Of a DNA stretch of 9,244 nucleotides, positions 1 to 6,427 are shown in pieces (the stretch's first letter is position 1; each line of letters begins with the position of its first letter). A program made the position numbers and the translations under genes. Under the pieces are notes generated by a model, which searched no databases, had not been told where the DNA came from, and saw only the letters and a program-made list of their open reading frames with translations. The stretch lies in contig PXDR01000043.1 of the NCBI GenBank assembly GCA_003566335.1, forward strand, positions 1-9,244. Reading direction: 5' to 3'. This DNA is from Cyanobacteria bacterium T3Sed10_344R1 (lineage in GTDB: Bacteria; Cyanobacteriota; Cyanobacteriia; Phormidesmidales; Phormidesmidaceae).

Positions 1-1241
1 GCGGTGTCGGCAGCTTCCATGGCTGTCTGGAGTTCGGCGGTGCGTTCGGCCACCCGATGCTCTAGCTGTTCGTTGGCCGACGCTAGGGTGGCGACTGAGT
101 CCTGCACCTGTCTAGCCATGTGGTTGAAGGTAGTGGCCAGCAGGCCCAATTCATTCTGGGCGCTCAAGTGAACCCGAGCCCCCAGGTCTCCCTCACTGAG
201 CTGAACCGCTGCCTGGGTTAAGGCTTGCAGGGGCCGCGTGAGCCGACGGGAAATTACCCAGCCAGCCGCGATCGCAACCAGCATCAGTCCTCCCGCCGCG
301 CCGCCCATCACCATAATCAGACGATAGAACGGGGCATAGGCTTCTCGGGTCGGTAGCTCGACAGCCACCTTCCAGTTCATGCTTGAAATCAGCGACATTG
401 CCCCCAGCACCGAGCGATCCTCTAGCCCGGCATACTGGCGGATCTCCCGAGCCCGAACCTGCTCTAGGGACATCATCAAGGCCGTATCGTTTAGCTCCGC
501 AATTTCAAAGTTACGGGCACTACGCCCCGTGCGAGCAATCAACCGATTCCGCTCGTCTAGGACATAGACATAGCCCGTGTCTCCCACTGAGGTTCGGGAG
601 ACCACATAGGCCAAAAAGCTGAGGTTAACCCGAGCCAGCAACGCCCCATCAACCTGATCGGCACTATCTCGAATCGGCACCGCCAGGGTGACCATCGAGA
701 TCTCGGTCACCGGATCTAGGGCCACCTCTCCGGCGAATTCCTCCTGACGTTGGTAAGCCCGCTGGAACTCCAGGGAGTCAATGAATTGGCTCGGGTCAAA
801 GTCGCCATAGCGGGACACAAAGCTTTCAATTTGCCCCTCGCTGTTGAGAATTGCGATCGCCTCATAAGCCTCGTTATGGCGAGCTAGCCCTTCAATCAGA
901 TCGGTTTGGAGTTCAGGGGCTAACTCAGTCAACCCCTGAACTCGGGCCAGATAGCTCAGCTTGCGCTGCAAATCATCGAAATAGTTTTCGATCCGATTCG
1001 CGACAACCGAACTGCGCTCCTCTTGCAGCAAGTGAAGCTGTTCAAGGTGGGCTCGAAACCCCCAGGAAATCATCACCGCCCCCAAAGGCAGGGTACTCAA
1101 CAGCGCCATTGCCAAAAGGCTGGTGCGAATCTGATTGGCAATCGATCGGAACACGGTGAACTTGCCGAGGCCAAATTGATAGCCCAGTTGGGTTAGCCGG
1201 TTCTGTTCGGCAGCGTCAGATAAATGAGGTTGGGAGGTCAT
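1..1241 (-). CDS. dCache-HAMP membrane sensor protein, probably a histidine kinase (3' part outside window)
   Basis: The 413 visible codons start at the ATG at 1241, with an in-frame TAG five codons upstream. Domain order: cytoplasmic N-tail, membrane helix at about residues 40-62, an extracytoplasmic double-Cache-like sensor at about 65-305 (with GDTGYVYVLDE near 220-230 and SSMNWKVAVELP near 286-297, both typical of dCache_1), a second helix at about 307-331, HAMP at about 330-385 (RPLQALTQAA, ELGLLATTFNHMA), then a coiled coil, VAERTAELQTAMEAADT, running off the window. In this family such a linker usually leads to a PAS/HisKA-HATPase output, less often to a cyclase, GGDEF or methyl-accepting domain, so the output type is not proven. 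It would bind a small periplasmic ligand and signal inward. It lies 67 nt downstream of the BMP-family lipoprotein gene with no terminator between, so the two are probably co-transcribed. No clear Shine-Dalgarno is visible. Confidence 0.88.
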   Translation of the reverse strand, partial: MTSQPHLSDAAEQNRLTQLGYQFGLGKFTVFRSIANQIRTSLLAMALLSTLPLGAVMISWGFRAHLEQLHLLQEERSSVVANRIENYFDDLQRKLSYLARVQGLTELAPELQTDLIEGLARHNEAYEAIAILNSEGQIESFVSRYGDFDPSQFIDSLEFQRAYQRQEEFAGEVALDPVTEISMVTLAVPIRDSADQVDGALLARVNLSFLAYVVSRTSVGDTGYVYVLDERNRLIARTGRSARNFEIAELNDTALMMSLEQVRAREIRQYAGLEDRSVLGAMSLISSMNWKVAVELPTREAYAPFYRLIMVMGGAAGGLMLVAIAAGWVISRRLTRPLQALTQAAVQLSEGDLGARVHLSAQNELGLLATTFNHMARQVQDSVATLASANEQLEHRVAERTAELQTAMEAADT

Positions 1242-1308
1242 GCCAAAAGAGTACTAAAGGATGCCGAGAAGGGGGCAGATGGTTCACCAGGGAATCGCAT
1301 CCCATGCC

Positions 1309-2340
1309 CTAGAGCGTCAAGTCAACCTCACCAACCATCACCTGGTTTTTGATCTGCTCAAACTGGGCTTCTTGCTCAGCCGAAATCGATCCTCGGAAAG
1401 GAGCAAAGCTATAAATCTCTTCCCGCAGCCCAAACTTGTAGAGCCTGCCTTCCCAACGACCCTGCTGCAGCAGATCGGTCGCATTTAGAATCATCCGAGG
1501 AATATCCTGCAACACACTGGTCATCACGTGATCCGGCGCGACGCTGTGCTGATCTCCTGTCCAGCCAATCACCTTGACGTTCCGGTAATTGTCATCCGCT
1601 GCGATCGCCTCAATGCCAGCCAAACCCGCTTCATCCGCATTGATCGCAAACCGATCAAACCCTTGCTCCGCCAGTCGCAAAACCGCGTCTCGACCAATGG
1701 CTTCATCCGTCCAGGTTTGCAGAAACTCGGTCACCACCTCCACATCAGGGTTGATTTCCTTAGCCCCTTTCTCAAACATGGCGGCCTCCTCCTGGTAGAC
1801 CGGATAGTCGTAGCCCACCAGGTAAGCCACCTTATTGGTCTCGGTGGTCATGGCAGCCAGCACCCCAGACAGGTAACCCACTTCCTCCGCCCGAAAAGCC
1901 ACCGCCCCTAAGTTGCGGTTGTTGCCGCCATAGGTCGTGGTGATCGCAAACTTAGTGCGGGGGAATTCCGCTGCCACCGCCTCAGCGCTATCCACGTAGC
2001 CCCCCCCATGGGCAATGATGAAGTCATACCCCGCTTCGGCATAGTCCCGCATGGGGCCTGCCCCTTCGTCATCGGGCACTAGGCCACGAAAACTAACTTC
2101 CGCATTCAGTTCTCGCTCAACCAGCTTCAGCCCTTCATAGCCCGCCTGACCCCAACTGCCATCATTTTCTGGCACGTTGGCAATCATGGCGATTCGCAGC
2201 CGTCCATCAGGGCTGTTGTCAGCCTCGGCACTGGGCGGGTTAGACGGGGCCGATCCACAGCTAATCGCCAAGCTAAGGGCGGCAACCCCTAGCAGGACAT
2301 GGGTGATCAGTGGTTTGAGTCGCATGGGTTTGAGACGCAT
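1309..2340 (-). CDS. BMP/Med-family periplasmic substrate-binding lipoprotein
   Basis: This 343-residue protein has a lipoprotein signal: a basic start, a hydrophobic stretch at 11-26, and a lipobox LAISC with the lipidated cysteine at 28. A Ser/Pro-rich tether (29-45) leads to a type-1 periplasmic-binding fold of the BMP/PnrA group. Recognisable segments are RIAMIANVPENDGSWGQAGYEG, shown in part as GSWGQAGYEG near 61-70, then FIIAHGGGYVDS, GYLSGVLAAMT, FAINADEAG and VIGWTGDQ. Characterised members (Treponema PnrA, Borrelia Bmp proteins) bind purine nucleosides; the ligand here cannot be read from sequence. Usual partners are ABC permease and ATPase genes, but none is in the window. Instead a dCache-HAMP receptor follows in the same direction, which hints at a sensing role. 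Start uncertainty: codons 1-5 are repeated as codons 6-10, so translation could begin at either ATG, and neither has a good Shine-Dalgarno. Confidence 0.9.
   Translation of the reverse strand: MRLKPMRLKPLITHVLLGVAALSLAISCGSAPSNPPSAEADNSPDGRLRIAMIANVPENDGSWGQAGYEGLKLVERELNAEVSFRGLVPDDEGAGPMRDYAEAGYDFIIAHGGGYVDSAEAVAAEFPRTKFAITTTYGGNNRNLGAVAFRAEEVGYLSGVLAAMTTETNKVAYLVGYDYPVYQEEAAMFEKGAKEINPDVEVVTEFLQTWTDEAIGRDAVLRLAEQGFDRFAINADEAGLAGIEAIAADDNYRNVKVIGWTGDQHSVAPDHVMTSVLQDIPRMILNATDLLQQGRWEGRLYKFGLREEIYSFAPFRGSISAEQEAQFEQIKNQVMVGEVDLTL
2311..2340 (-). repeat. 15-bp tandem duplication at the lipoprotein start
   Basis: The first ten codons are two near-identical 15-bp units (13 of 15 bases match), each encoding MRLKP. 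The result is two in-frame ATG codons 15 nt apart and a doubled positive charge before the signal-peptide core. A weaker third match (about 10 of 15) lies further upstream, outside the coding region. Confidence 0.75.
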
Positions 2341-2410
2341 AGGGAAGCCTATAGAGTTAAGACGCGTAAGGGTCAGTTAAAGAACGGTTGCAGCGGTGGT
2401 TAGCACTCCT

Positions 2411-2439
2411 CTATTAGAACTGCCCAAAATCCCCGGCAA
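2411..2439 (-). promoter_or_regulatory. Candidate sigma-70 promoter of the lipoprotein-receptor operon
   Basis: On the minus strand a -35-like TTGCCG (2434-2439) is followed after 17 nt by a -10-like TAATAG (2411-2416). It lies downstream of the kinase terminator and about 70 nt before the lipoprotein start, where a promoter is needed. The match is moderate and not experimentally anchored. Confidence 0.35.
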
Positions 2440-2526
2440 AGTAACAGGGGACTTTATTCATCCGGGAAAGGTTTAAGGCCGGTTGAATTCGCCGGGTGCT
2501 GGCCTACATTCAGCGCTGCGATCGCC

Positions 2527-2564
2527 TAAAAAAGCCCCTAGCCTAGGGGTATGCCTAGGCTAGG
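2527..2564 (-). terminator. Intrinsic terminator of the PAS histidine kinase gene
   Basis: A perfect 11-bp inverted repeat, CCTAGCCTAGG (2537-2547) and CCTAGGCTAGG (2554-2564), with a 6-nt loop is followed in minus-strand reading by GGC and a run of six T (2528-2533). It ends the kinase transcript about 140 nt past its stop codon and separates that unit from the lipoprotein operon. Confidence 0.88.
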
Positions 2565-2671
2565 AATTAGGGCGAAGGATCAAGGACTTAGCCCAACTGG
2601 CGGGGTCAACCTGGGGTCGAGCTGTGGTCAAACTTAATATCGACCCGAGTATTTGTTTCCGGAAAAGCGTT

Positions 2672-2705
2672 CGCGAGTTGTTTAAATCCGCGAGTTGCCT
2701 AAATC
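2672..2705. repeat. 17-bp tandem repeat over the kinase stop codon
   Basis: Two adjacent 17-bp units, CGCGAGTTGTTTAAATC (2672-2688) and CGCGAGTTGCCTAAATC (2689-2705), differ at two positions. The right-hand copy supplies two bases of the TGA stop codon of the histidine kinase (2704-2706). No function is known. Confidence 0.8.
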
Positions 2706-4110
2706 ACAGTTCAGTCAAGGAGCCCAAGGGGAGTTGAATTGTGAAGGTGCTGCCTTCTCCAGGGGATGAGGCGACTAGGAGATGTCCATGGTGACGCTCG
2801 GTAACCACTTGGTAACTGATGGATAATCCGAGCCCGGTGCCTTTGCCAATGGGTTTAGTGGTGAAGAACGGGTCAAAGAGACGGGATTGAACGGCAGGGT
2901 CAATGCCGGGGCCGTTGTCTGCGATCGCAATCAAGACCTGCTCAGCCTCGACCCAAGTGGTGATCGTAATCTCGGGCTGAAAGTCAGCTTGGGCAGATTC
3001 CTGGTCTCGCAGGGCATCAATGGCGTTACTGAGAATATTCATAAACACCTGGTTAAGTTGACCAGGAAGGCAAGCCACGGGCGGCAGATCCCCATAGTGC
3101 TTGGTGATGGTAATTCCGCCATGAGGTGGCTTGGGCTTGATGCGGCTTTGCAGAATCATCAGGGTGCTGTCGAGACCCTGGTGGAGGTCTGCCATTTTGC
3201 AGCCCGTCTCATCCATCCGGGAAAACGATCGCAAAGAGGCCACAATCTCCTGGATGCGCTCTGCTCCCAGCCGCATAGACGCAGTGAGCTTGGGCAAGTC
3301 ATCAGTGATGAAGTCAAGATCAATCTCTTCCGCCAGCGCCGCAATCTCTGGGTGAGGCTGGGGATGATGCTGGCGGTAGAGCTGCACCAGCTGCAGCAAG
3401 TCTTGGGTATAGCTGTGGGTGTGGGTCAAGTTGCCGTAAATGAAGTTCACCGGGTTATTAATTTCGTGGGCAACCCCGGCCACCAACTGGCCCAAGCTAG
3501 ACATCTTTTCAGTCTGCACCAGCTGAATTTGGGTGCGTTTAAGCGCTTCTAAGGTTTGCTGCAAAGCTTCTGTGCGCTGATTGACCCGAGATTCTAGCTG
3601 TTGGTTGAGCTGTTGCAGGGCAGCTTTGGCCTCTTCTAGGGCCGTGATGTCGTTGCGAATCGCCACATATTGATAGGGCACCCCATCCCGGTCTAGAAAC
3701 GGCACGATGGTGGTGTCTACCCAGTAATAAGAGCCATCCTTAGCCTGATTTTTGACATCCCCCTGCCACACCTGACCACTGGCAATGGTGCGCCACATCT
3801 GCTGAAAAAAGTCGGGGGGGTGATGACCGGAGTTGATAATGCGGTGGGTCTGGCCGATCAACTCGTCCCGGCTATATTTAGAAATCTGGCAGAATTTGTC
3901 GTTGACGTAGGTAATCACGCCGCTGCGATCGGTAATCGCCACAATCGACGACTGGTCGAGGGCGAACTTGACGTCGGCCAAGTCTTTCAAGGACTGCTGC
4001 AACGACGTTTCTGTATGTTCCAGTTGATTGACTCGCAGCCGGAGACGCTTGACTTCATAACCCAAGAGGTCGCAGTTCTCAGCGACACCCACAGTCGGCA
4101 GATCAGCCAT
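2704..4110 (-). CDS. Soluble PAS-domain sensor histidine kinase
   Basis: This 468-residue protein has no membrane segment or signal peptide, so it should be cytosolic. An N-terminal coiled coil (about 18-45) leads to one PAS domain with PAC segment (about 46-157; YVNDKFCQISKYS, INSGHHP, AKDGSYYWVDTTIVPF), then a coiled linker (158-200). The dimerisation/phosphoacceptor domain has the H-box VAGVAHEINNPVNF, phosphorylation site His215. The ATP-binding domain is complete: N-box QVFMNILSNAIDAL (354-367), G1 box DNGPGI (398-403), F-box DPFFTTKP (413-420), G2 box GKGTGLGLS (422-430). All catalytic motifs are intact, so it should autophosphorylate. No response regulator lies in the window, so its partner is elsewhere. 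The PAS type resembles those that bind flavin or haem in other kinases, but the cofactor cannot be inferred here. The chosen ATG has no clear Shine-Dalgarno. Confidence 0.95.
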   Translation of the reverse strand: MADLPTVGVAENCDLLGYEVKRLRLRVNQLEHTETSLQQSLKDLADVKFALDQSSIVAITDRSGVITYVNDKFCQISKYSRDELIGQTHRIINSGHHPPDFFQQMWRTIASGQVWQGDVKNQAKDGSYYWVDTTIVPFLDRDGVPYQYVAIRNDITALEEAKAALQQLNQQLESRVNQRTEALQQTLEALKRTQIQLVQTEKMSSLGQLVAGVAHEINNPVNFIYGNLTHTHSYTQDLLQLVQLYRQHHPQPHPEIAALAEEIDLDFITDDLPKLTASMRLGAERIQEIVASLRSFSRMDETGCKMADLHQGLDSTLMILQSRIKPKPPHGGITITKHYGDLPPVACLPGQLNQVFMNILSNAIDALRDQESAQADFQPEITITTWVEAEQVLIAIADNGPGIDPAVQSRLFDPFFTTKPIGKGTGLGLSISYQVVTERHHGHLLVASSPGEGSTFTIQLPLGSLTEL

Positions 4111-4433
4111 AGCAGCTAGAAATAAGAAGAAGAGAGCAGAAGGAACTCTCTTTCAAGATTCCCCGCCTCATCTGCCAGTTCTGGGCTTATTCATCTTTCA
4201 ACATGAAATTTGTGATCCTGCAATAATCGCGCCAGGACATCAGCAATTCTCAGTATGGCTTTGCTGTCTTAGTCAATCCGCTCAGGCTGAGCTTGTCGAA
4301 GCCTGTTCACCCATTCGACAGGTTGCCCCTCTGAGGCCGCCGCGCGAACAGGGCAAACAGCAAATTTCCCAACATGAGAATCGATGCCAGGACATTCCCT
4401 AATCAATGGCCACTGGCCTTACATCTTCGTACC
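4111..4433. other. Intergenic region upstream of the kinase gene
   Basis: This 323-bp gap must hold the kinase promoter, but no convincing -35/-10 pair was found. A short dyad TTTCA-ACA-TGAAA (4196-4208) lies about 90 nt before the kinase start and could be an operator. The remainder holds the dispersed TTCGACAAGCTCAG-type repeat and a 10-bp direct repeat, GCCAGGACAT, at 4231-4240 and 4386-4395. No terminator with a U-tract was found after the gene ending at 4434. Confidence 0.6.
4278..4326. repeat. Dispersed palindromic intergenic repeat (TTCGACAAGCTCAG type)
   Basis: On the minus strand this reads TTCGACAAGCTCAGCCTGAG, a motif recalled as a common intergenic repeat in many bacterial genomes. 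It contains the palindrome CTCAGGCTGAG (4281-4291) and inverted arms TGTCGAA (4294-4300) and TTCGACA (4314-4320), so it can fold on either strand. The family identification is from memory and was not searched. Confidence 0.6.
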
Positions 4434-5087
4434 CTAGTCCTCGTAGTCGTAGGTTTCGTAGACCATGGGACGACTGGGCAAAGAGGGGGGTAACACCTCT
4501 GGGCCATAGTAAGGATACTGCGGCGGCGACGGCGGTTGAGGGTAGATCAAATGGGGACGGCGGCGACGGCGGGGGCTTTGGTTCAGCAGGTTGACGGCCA
4601 GCAGCAGCAGCAGTCCCCCACCGCCCAGCACCACCACCACCACGGCGGAGCCAATCCACAGTAGGGTGGCGGGAGAGTCTTCGCCTCGGGCTGGGGGAAC
4701 TGGGCTGGGGGGTTGGTTAGCCAGATCGTTGATGGTGCGCTGGGTTTCTCTTAAATCGGCTGCGATCGCATTGGTATCTTCCCGCTGACGCTCTAGCCGG
4801 TCTTCTAGGGTGCGAATGGTGGCCCGATGCTCGTCAACCTGCTGCTTGAGCTGTTCACTCACGTCCTGCTGGCGCTCTAGCTCTCGGCGCAGATTGCTGT
4901 CGGCCTGCCCATCAAGCGACGACGAATTCGGGGGGGGCGGCGGCAACGGAACCGGCGTCTCTTGGCCCGGCACAATCGATTCAATCTGGGGCGGGGCATC
5001 GTCTAGGCCAATACGAGCCACAAGCAGTACTAAAACCGCCACCCCAGTGGTGGCGCAGCCCGCTAAAAATGCCGAGGTGTCGCTCAT
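4434..5087 (-). CDS. Unrecognised two-span membrane protein with coiled coil and Pro/Tyr-rich tail
   Basis: I do not recognise this 217-residue protein. Visible layout: a short N-tail, membrane helix at about 7-27, a polyproline stretch (45-53), a charged coiled coil at about 62-124 rich in Gln, Arg and Glu, a Pro-rich hinge (125-133), a second helix at about 141-168 containing runs of Val, Gly and Leu, an arginine cluster PRRRRRPH (172-179), and a tail rich in Pro and Tyr ending YETYDYED. The arginine cluster after helix 2 suggests a cytoplasmic C-terminus (positive-inside rule), which puts both ends inside and the coiled coil in the periplasm or lumen. The layout suits a scaffold or envelope-tethering protein, but that is a guess. 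A weak AGGG lies 5 nt before the ATG. It is probably monocistronic. Confidence 0.8.
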   Translation of the reverse strand: MSDTSAFLAGCATTGVAVLVLLVARIGLDDAPPQIESIVPGQETPVPLPPPPPNSSSLDGQADSNLRRELERQQDVSEQLKQQVDEHRATIRTLEDRLERQREDTNAIAADLRETQRTINDLANQPPSPVPPARGEDSPATLLWIGSAVVVVVLGGGGLLLLLAVNLLNQSPRRRRRPHLIYPQPPSPPQYPYYGPEVLPPSLPSRPMVYETYDYED

Positions 5088-5233
5088 AGCAGCCCTAATG
5101 GTTTACGTCAGCGGTAACAACCGGACGACGACGCAGCCTGCCATGTTGAGTCGAGTGGAATAGATGCAGATAGACTTAAATTCCCTGACAGGCGAGTAAA
5201 CAGTATCACTTTAATTGACCAAACGGACAGCCA

Positions 5234-5261
5234 ACTTTACGGAGTCAGCTCTGATTGACAA
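5234..5261 (-). promoter_or_regulatory. Candidate sigma-70 promoter for the coiled-coil membrane protein gene
   Basis: Minus-strand TTGTCA (5256-5261, five of six consensus bases) is followed after 16 nt by TAAAGT (5234-5239, four of six). It is the best pair found between the preceding terminator and the start at 5087, but it remains a prediction. Confidence 0.35.
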
Positions 5262-5301
5262 GATTGCCTGTGTCATCATCCTCAACTGCTCGGCTACAGC
5301 G

Positions 5302-5332
5302 GGGCGATCCCAGCCTGATCAGGCTGTCGCCC
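5302..5332. promoter_or_regulatory. Large palindrome, possible operator or structured RNA
   Basis: A perfect 16-bp palindrome CAGCCTGATCAGGCTG (5311-5326) is framed by outer arms GGGCGA (5302-5307) and TCGCCC (5327-5332), with only a 3-nt TCC bulge on one side. No T-run follows on either strand, so a terminator is unlikely. It lies upstream of the candidate promoter at 5234-5261 and could bind a dimeric regulator. Confidence 0.5.
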
Positions 5333-5370
5333 AGTGTATCGTTTCTGGCCTGAATCGGCGCAGCTCCAGC

Positions 5371-5408
5371 AAGAAAATAACCCCAAGCCATGCCGTAGCT
5401 CGGGGTTA
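5371..5408 (-). terminator. Intrinsic terminator after the gene ending at 5527
   Basis: Inverted arms TAACCCC (5378-5384) and GGGGTTA (5402-5408), with additional AGC/GCT pairing inside, are followed on the minus strand by the T-rich TTATTTTCTT. It lies about 120 nt beyond the stop codon and precedes the next gene's promoter region. Confidence 0.75.
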
Positions 5409-5526
5409 GATAAACAGTTAAACGCTTGTATGCCCGCTATGGTGCAAGAGCAATAGAATCTGCGATCGCAGCCTGTGACAGTTGCCAGAGCGTCCCCTCG
5501 ATCGGCTGATTTTGGCTGTAGCTGCT

Positions 5527-6228
5527 TTACTGAGCCACCCCGCGCAGGATGGCATTGCCATCAACAAACTCGATCCCATCCAGCACCAACCCCGCTTGGG
5601 GCAACGCCAGGTCGATTTGCTCCTGTAGCTGAGCCGGACTGATGCCCAGCAATCGGGCCACTTCTGGCACAGTCAGCCGCATATTGCCTAGGCGAATCCG
5701 GGTGTCTTCATCAAACACTAGCCGACCATTCTCTAGACGAGGGCTGCCCTCAACCCCCACATAGATATCCCGCTCCCGCAGCATCGGCAGATTATTCACC
5801 GCTTGCTGCACTACCCGCTGCCCGTCTGGCGGCAAGTCTTGGGTTGGCAGATCTCTCATATTGAACACCACGCCGCCATTGATGCGATCGCCATCAATCG
5901 TGGTGTTAATCCCCTGGGCTGCCTGGAGAAATCGAGAAGTTTCTGGGCTTCTAGCCAGTTCTGCCACAATCACCTGATTCAGCTCAGCTTCGCTTAGGGT
6001 GATCTCCACCTGGTTATTCTCGCCATAGCGCACCCCATCCCCCGACGCTAGCTTCGCTTGCAGCAGGTTCTCCGCCCCTGCCCCCAACAGCGAGGGATCT
6101 TCAGCACTGGCATACCAAGTCGGCAACGCCGTTGCCCGGTTCCAGTAGAACGCGATCGCAGCAGCAGTCCCTGCGATCGCCCCAAAGATCAAAAACAGCA
6201 GCAGAATGACAACTTGCTTCGCCTTCAT
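5527..6228 (-). CDS. Conserved-looking membrane-anchored protein of unknown function
   Basis: This 233-residue protein starts with MKAKQ and one hydrophobic helix (about 5-27, rich in Leu, Ile, Ala), which can act as a signal anchor. The remaining about 200 residues should lie outside the cytoplasm. They contain a repeated pattern of amphipathic strands and short helices: QVEITLSEAELNQVI (73-87), GGVVFNMRDLP, YVGVEGSPRLENGRLVF, LTVPEVARLLGI, LVLDGIEFVDGNAILRGVA. Sentences of the form 'I-x-L-S-E-x-E-L-N' followed by beta-rich repeats recall the YpmS/DUF2140 or DUF2993 lipid-binding-like proteins, but the resemblance is faint and no catalytic motif is visible. The gene is followed by its own terminator and diverges from bicA, sharing the 6229-6631 control region. 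Two HIP1 sites 13 bp apart lie in the signal-anchor coding region. Confidence 0.8.
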   Translation of the reverse strand: MKAKQVVILLLFLIFGAIAGTAAAIAFYWNRATALPTWYASAEDPSLLGAGAENLLQAKLASGDGVRYGENNQVEITLSEAELNQVIVAELARSPETSRFLQAAQGINTTIDGDRINGGVVFNMRDLPTQDLPPDGQRVVQQAVNNLPMLRERDIYVGVEGSPRLENGRLVFDEDTRIRLGNMRLTVPEVARLLGISPAQLQEQIDLALPQAGLVLDGIEFVDGNAILRGVAQ

Positions 6229-6280
6229 CGCTCAGATAATCCCATTACAGAGAACCATTCTAAGCAATCGCTCCAGCTTT

Positions 6281-6338
6281 CCTGTCCCACCGCCCTTCTC
6301 CACCCTGCCCTGTCCCCACCCACTAGTCCCCACCCATA
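6281..6338. repeat. C-rich tract with 14-bp-period repeat, G-quadruplex potential on minus strand
   Basis: GTCCCCACCCA occurs at 6312-6322 and again at 6326-6336, a 14-bp (2 x 7) period, within a longer C-rich stretch. The minus strand therefore carries at least six runs of three or more G separated by short loops, which satisfies the usual quadruplex pattern. If the minus-strand gene starts transcription to the right of it, these runs would be in its mRNA leader. Confidence 0.6.
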
Positions 6339-6427
6339 AGTTTTACTGGCTGACTCCATCACAAATGATCACAGCTCAAACCCCAGCAATATCGCTATTT
6401 GCAGAGGATTTCATGCTTTGATTAAGC

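Larger units (their letters stand above)
2341..2703. other. Intergenic region between kinase and lipoprotein genes
   Basis: This 363-bp gap holds a 17-bp tandem repeat at the kinase stop, a strong minus-strand terminator at 2527-2564, one HIP1 site (2518-2525), and a candidate promoter for the lipoprotein operon at 2411-2439. No convincing small gene was seen on either strand. The roughly 140 nt between the kinase stop and the terminator would be a long 3' untranslated region. Confidence 0.7.
5088..5526. other. Intergenic region between two hypothetical membrane-protein genes
   Basis: This 439-bp gap holds a minus-strand terminator (5371-5408) for the upstream gene, one HIP1 site (5462-5469), a long palindrome (5302-5332), and a candidate promoter (5234-5261) for the downstream gene. 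The latter would give a leader of about 140 nt. An open frame on the plus strand at 5215-5409 runs through the terminator and has no coding character, so it is not called. Confidence 0.65.

Noticed and set aside
1242..1308. Terminator between the lipoprotein and receptor genes
   Set aside because: Only a 4-bp hairpin (GGGA/TCCC) without a T-run is present, so the two genes are treated as co-transcribed.
2887..3552. 221-codon plus-strand open frame opposite the kinase gene
   Set aside because: It lies wholly within the well-supported histidine kinase and shows no family motif of its own.
4401..4418. Terminator GGCCA-C-TGGCC after the gene ending at 4434
   Set aside because: The arms are only 5 bp with a single-base loop, and there is no U-tract in the minus-strand direction.
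5215..5409. 64-codon plus-strand open frame
   Set aside because: It overlaps a palindrome and a terminator, has no ribosome-binding site, and its translation lacks any domain character.
6206..6421. 71-codon plus-strand open frame upstream of bicA
   Set aside because: It begins inside the opposite gene, runs through a C-rich repeat, and ends just before the NdhR-type site; no coding signal.
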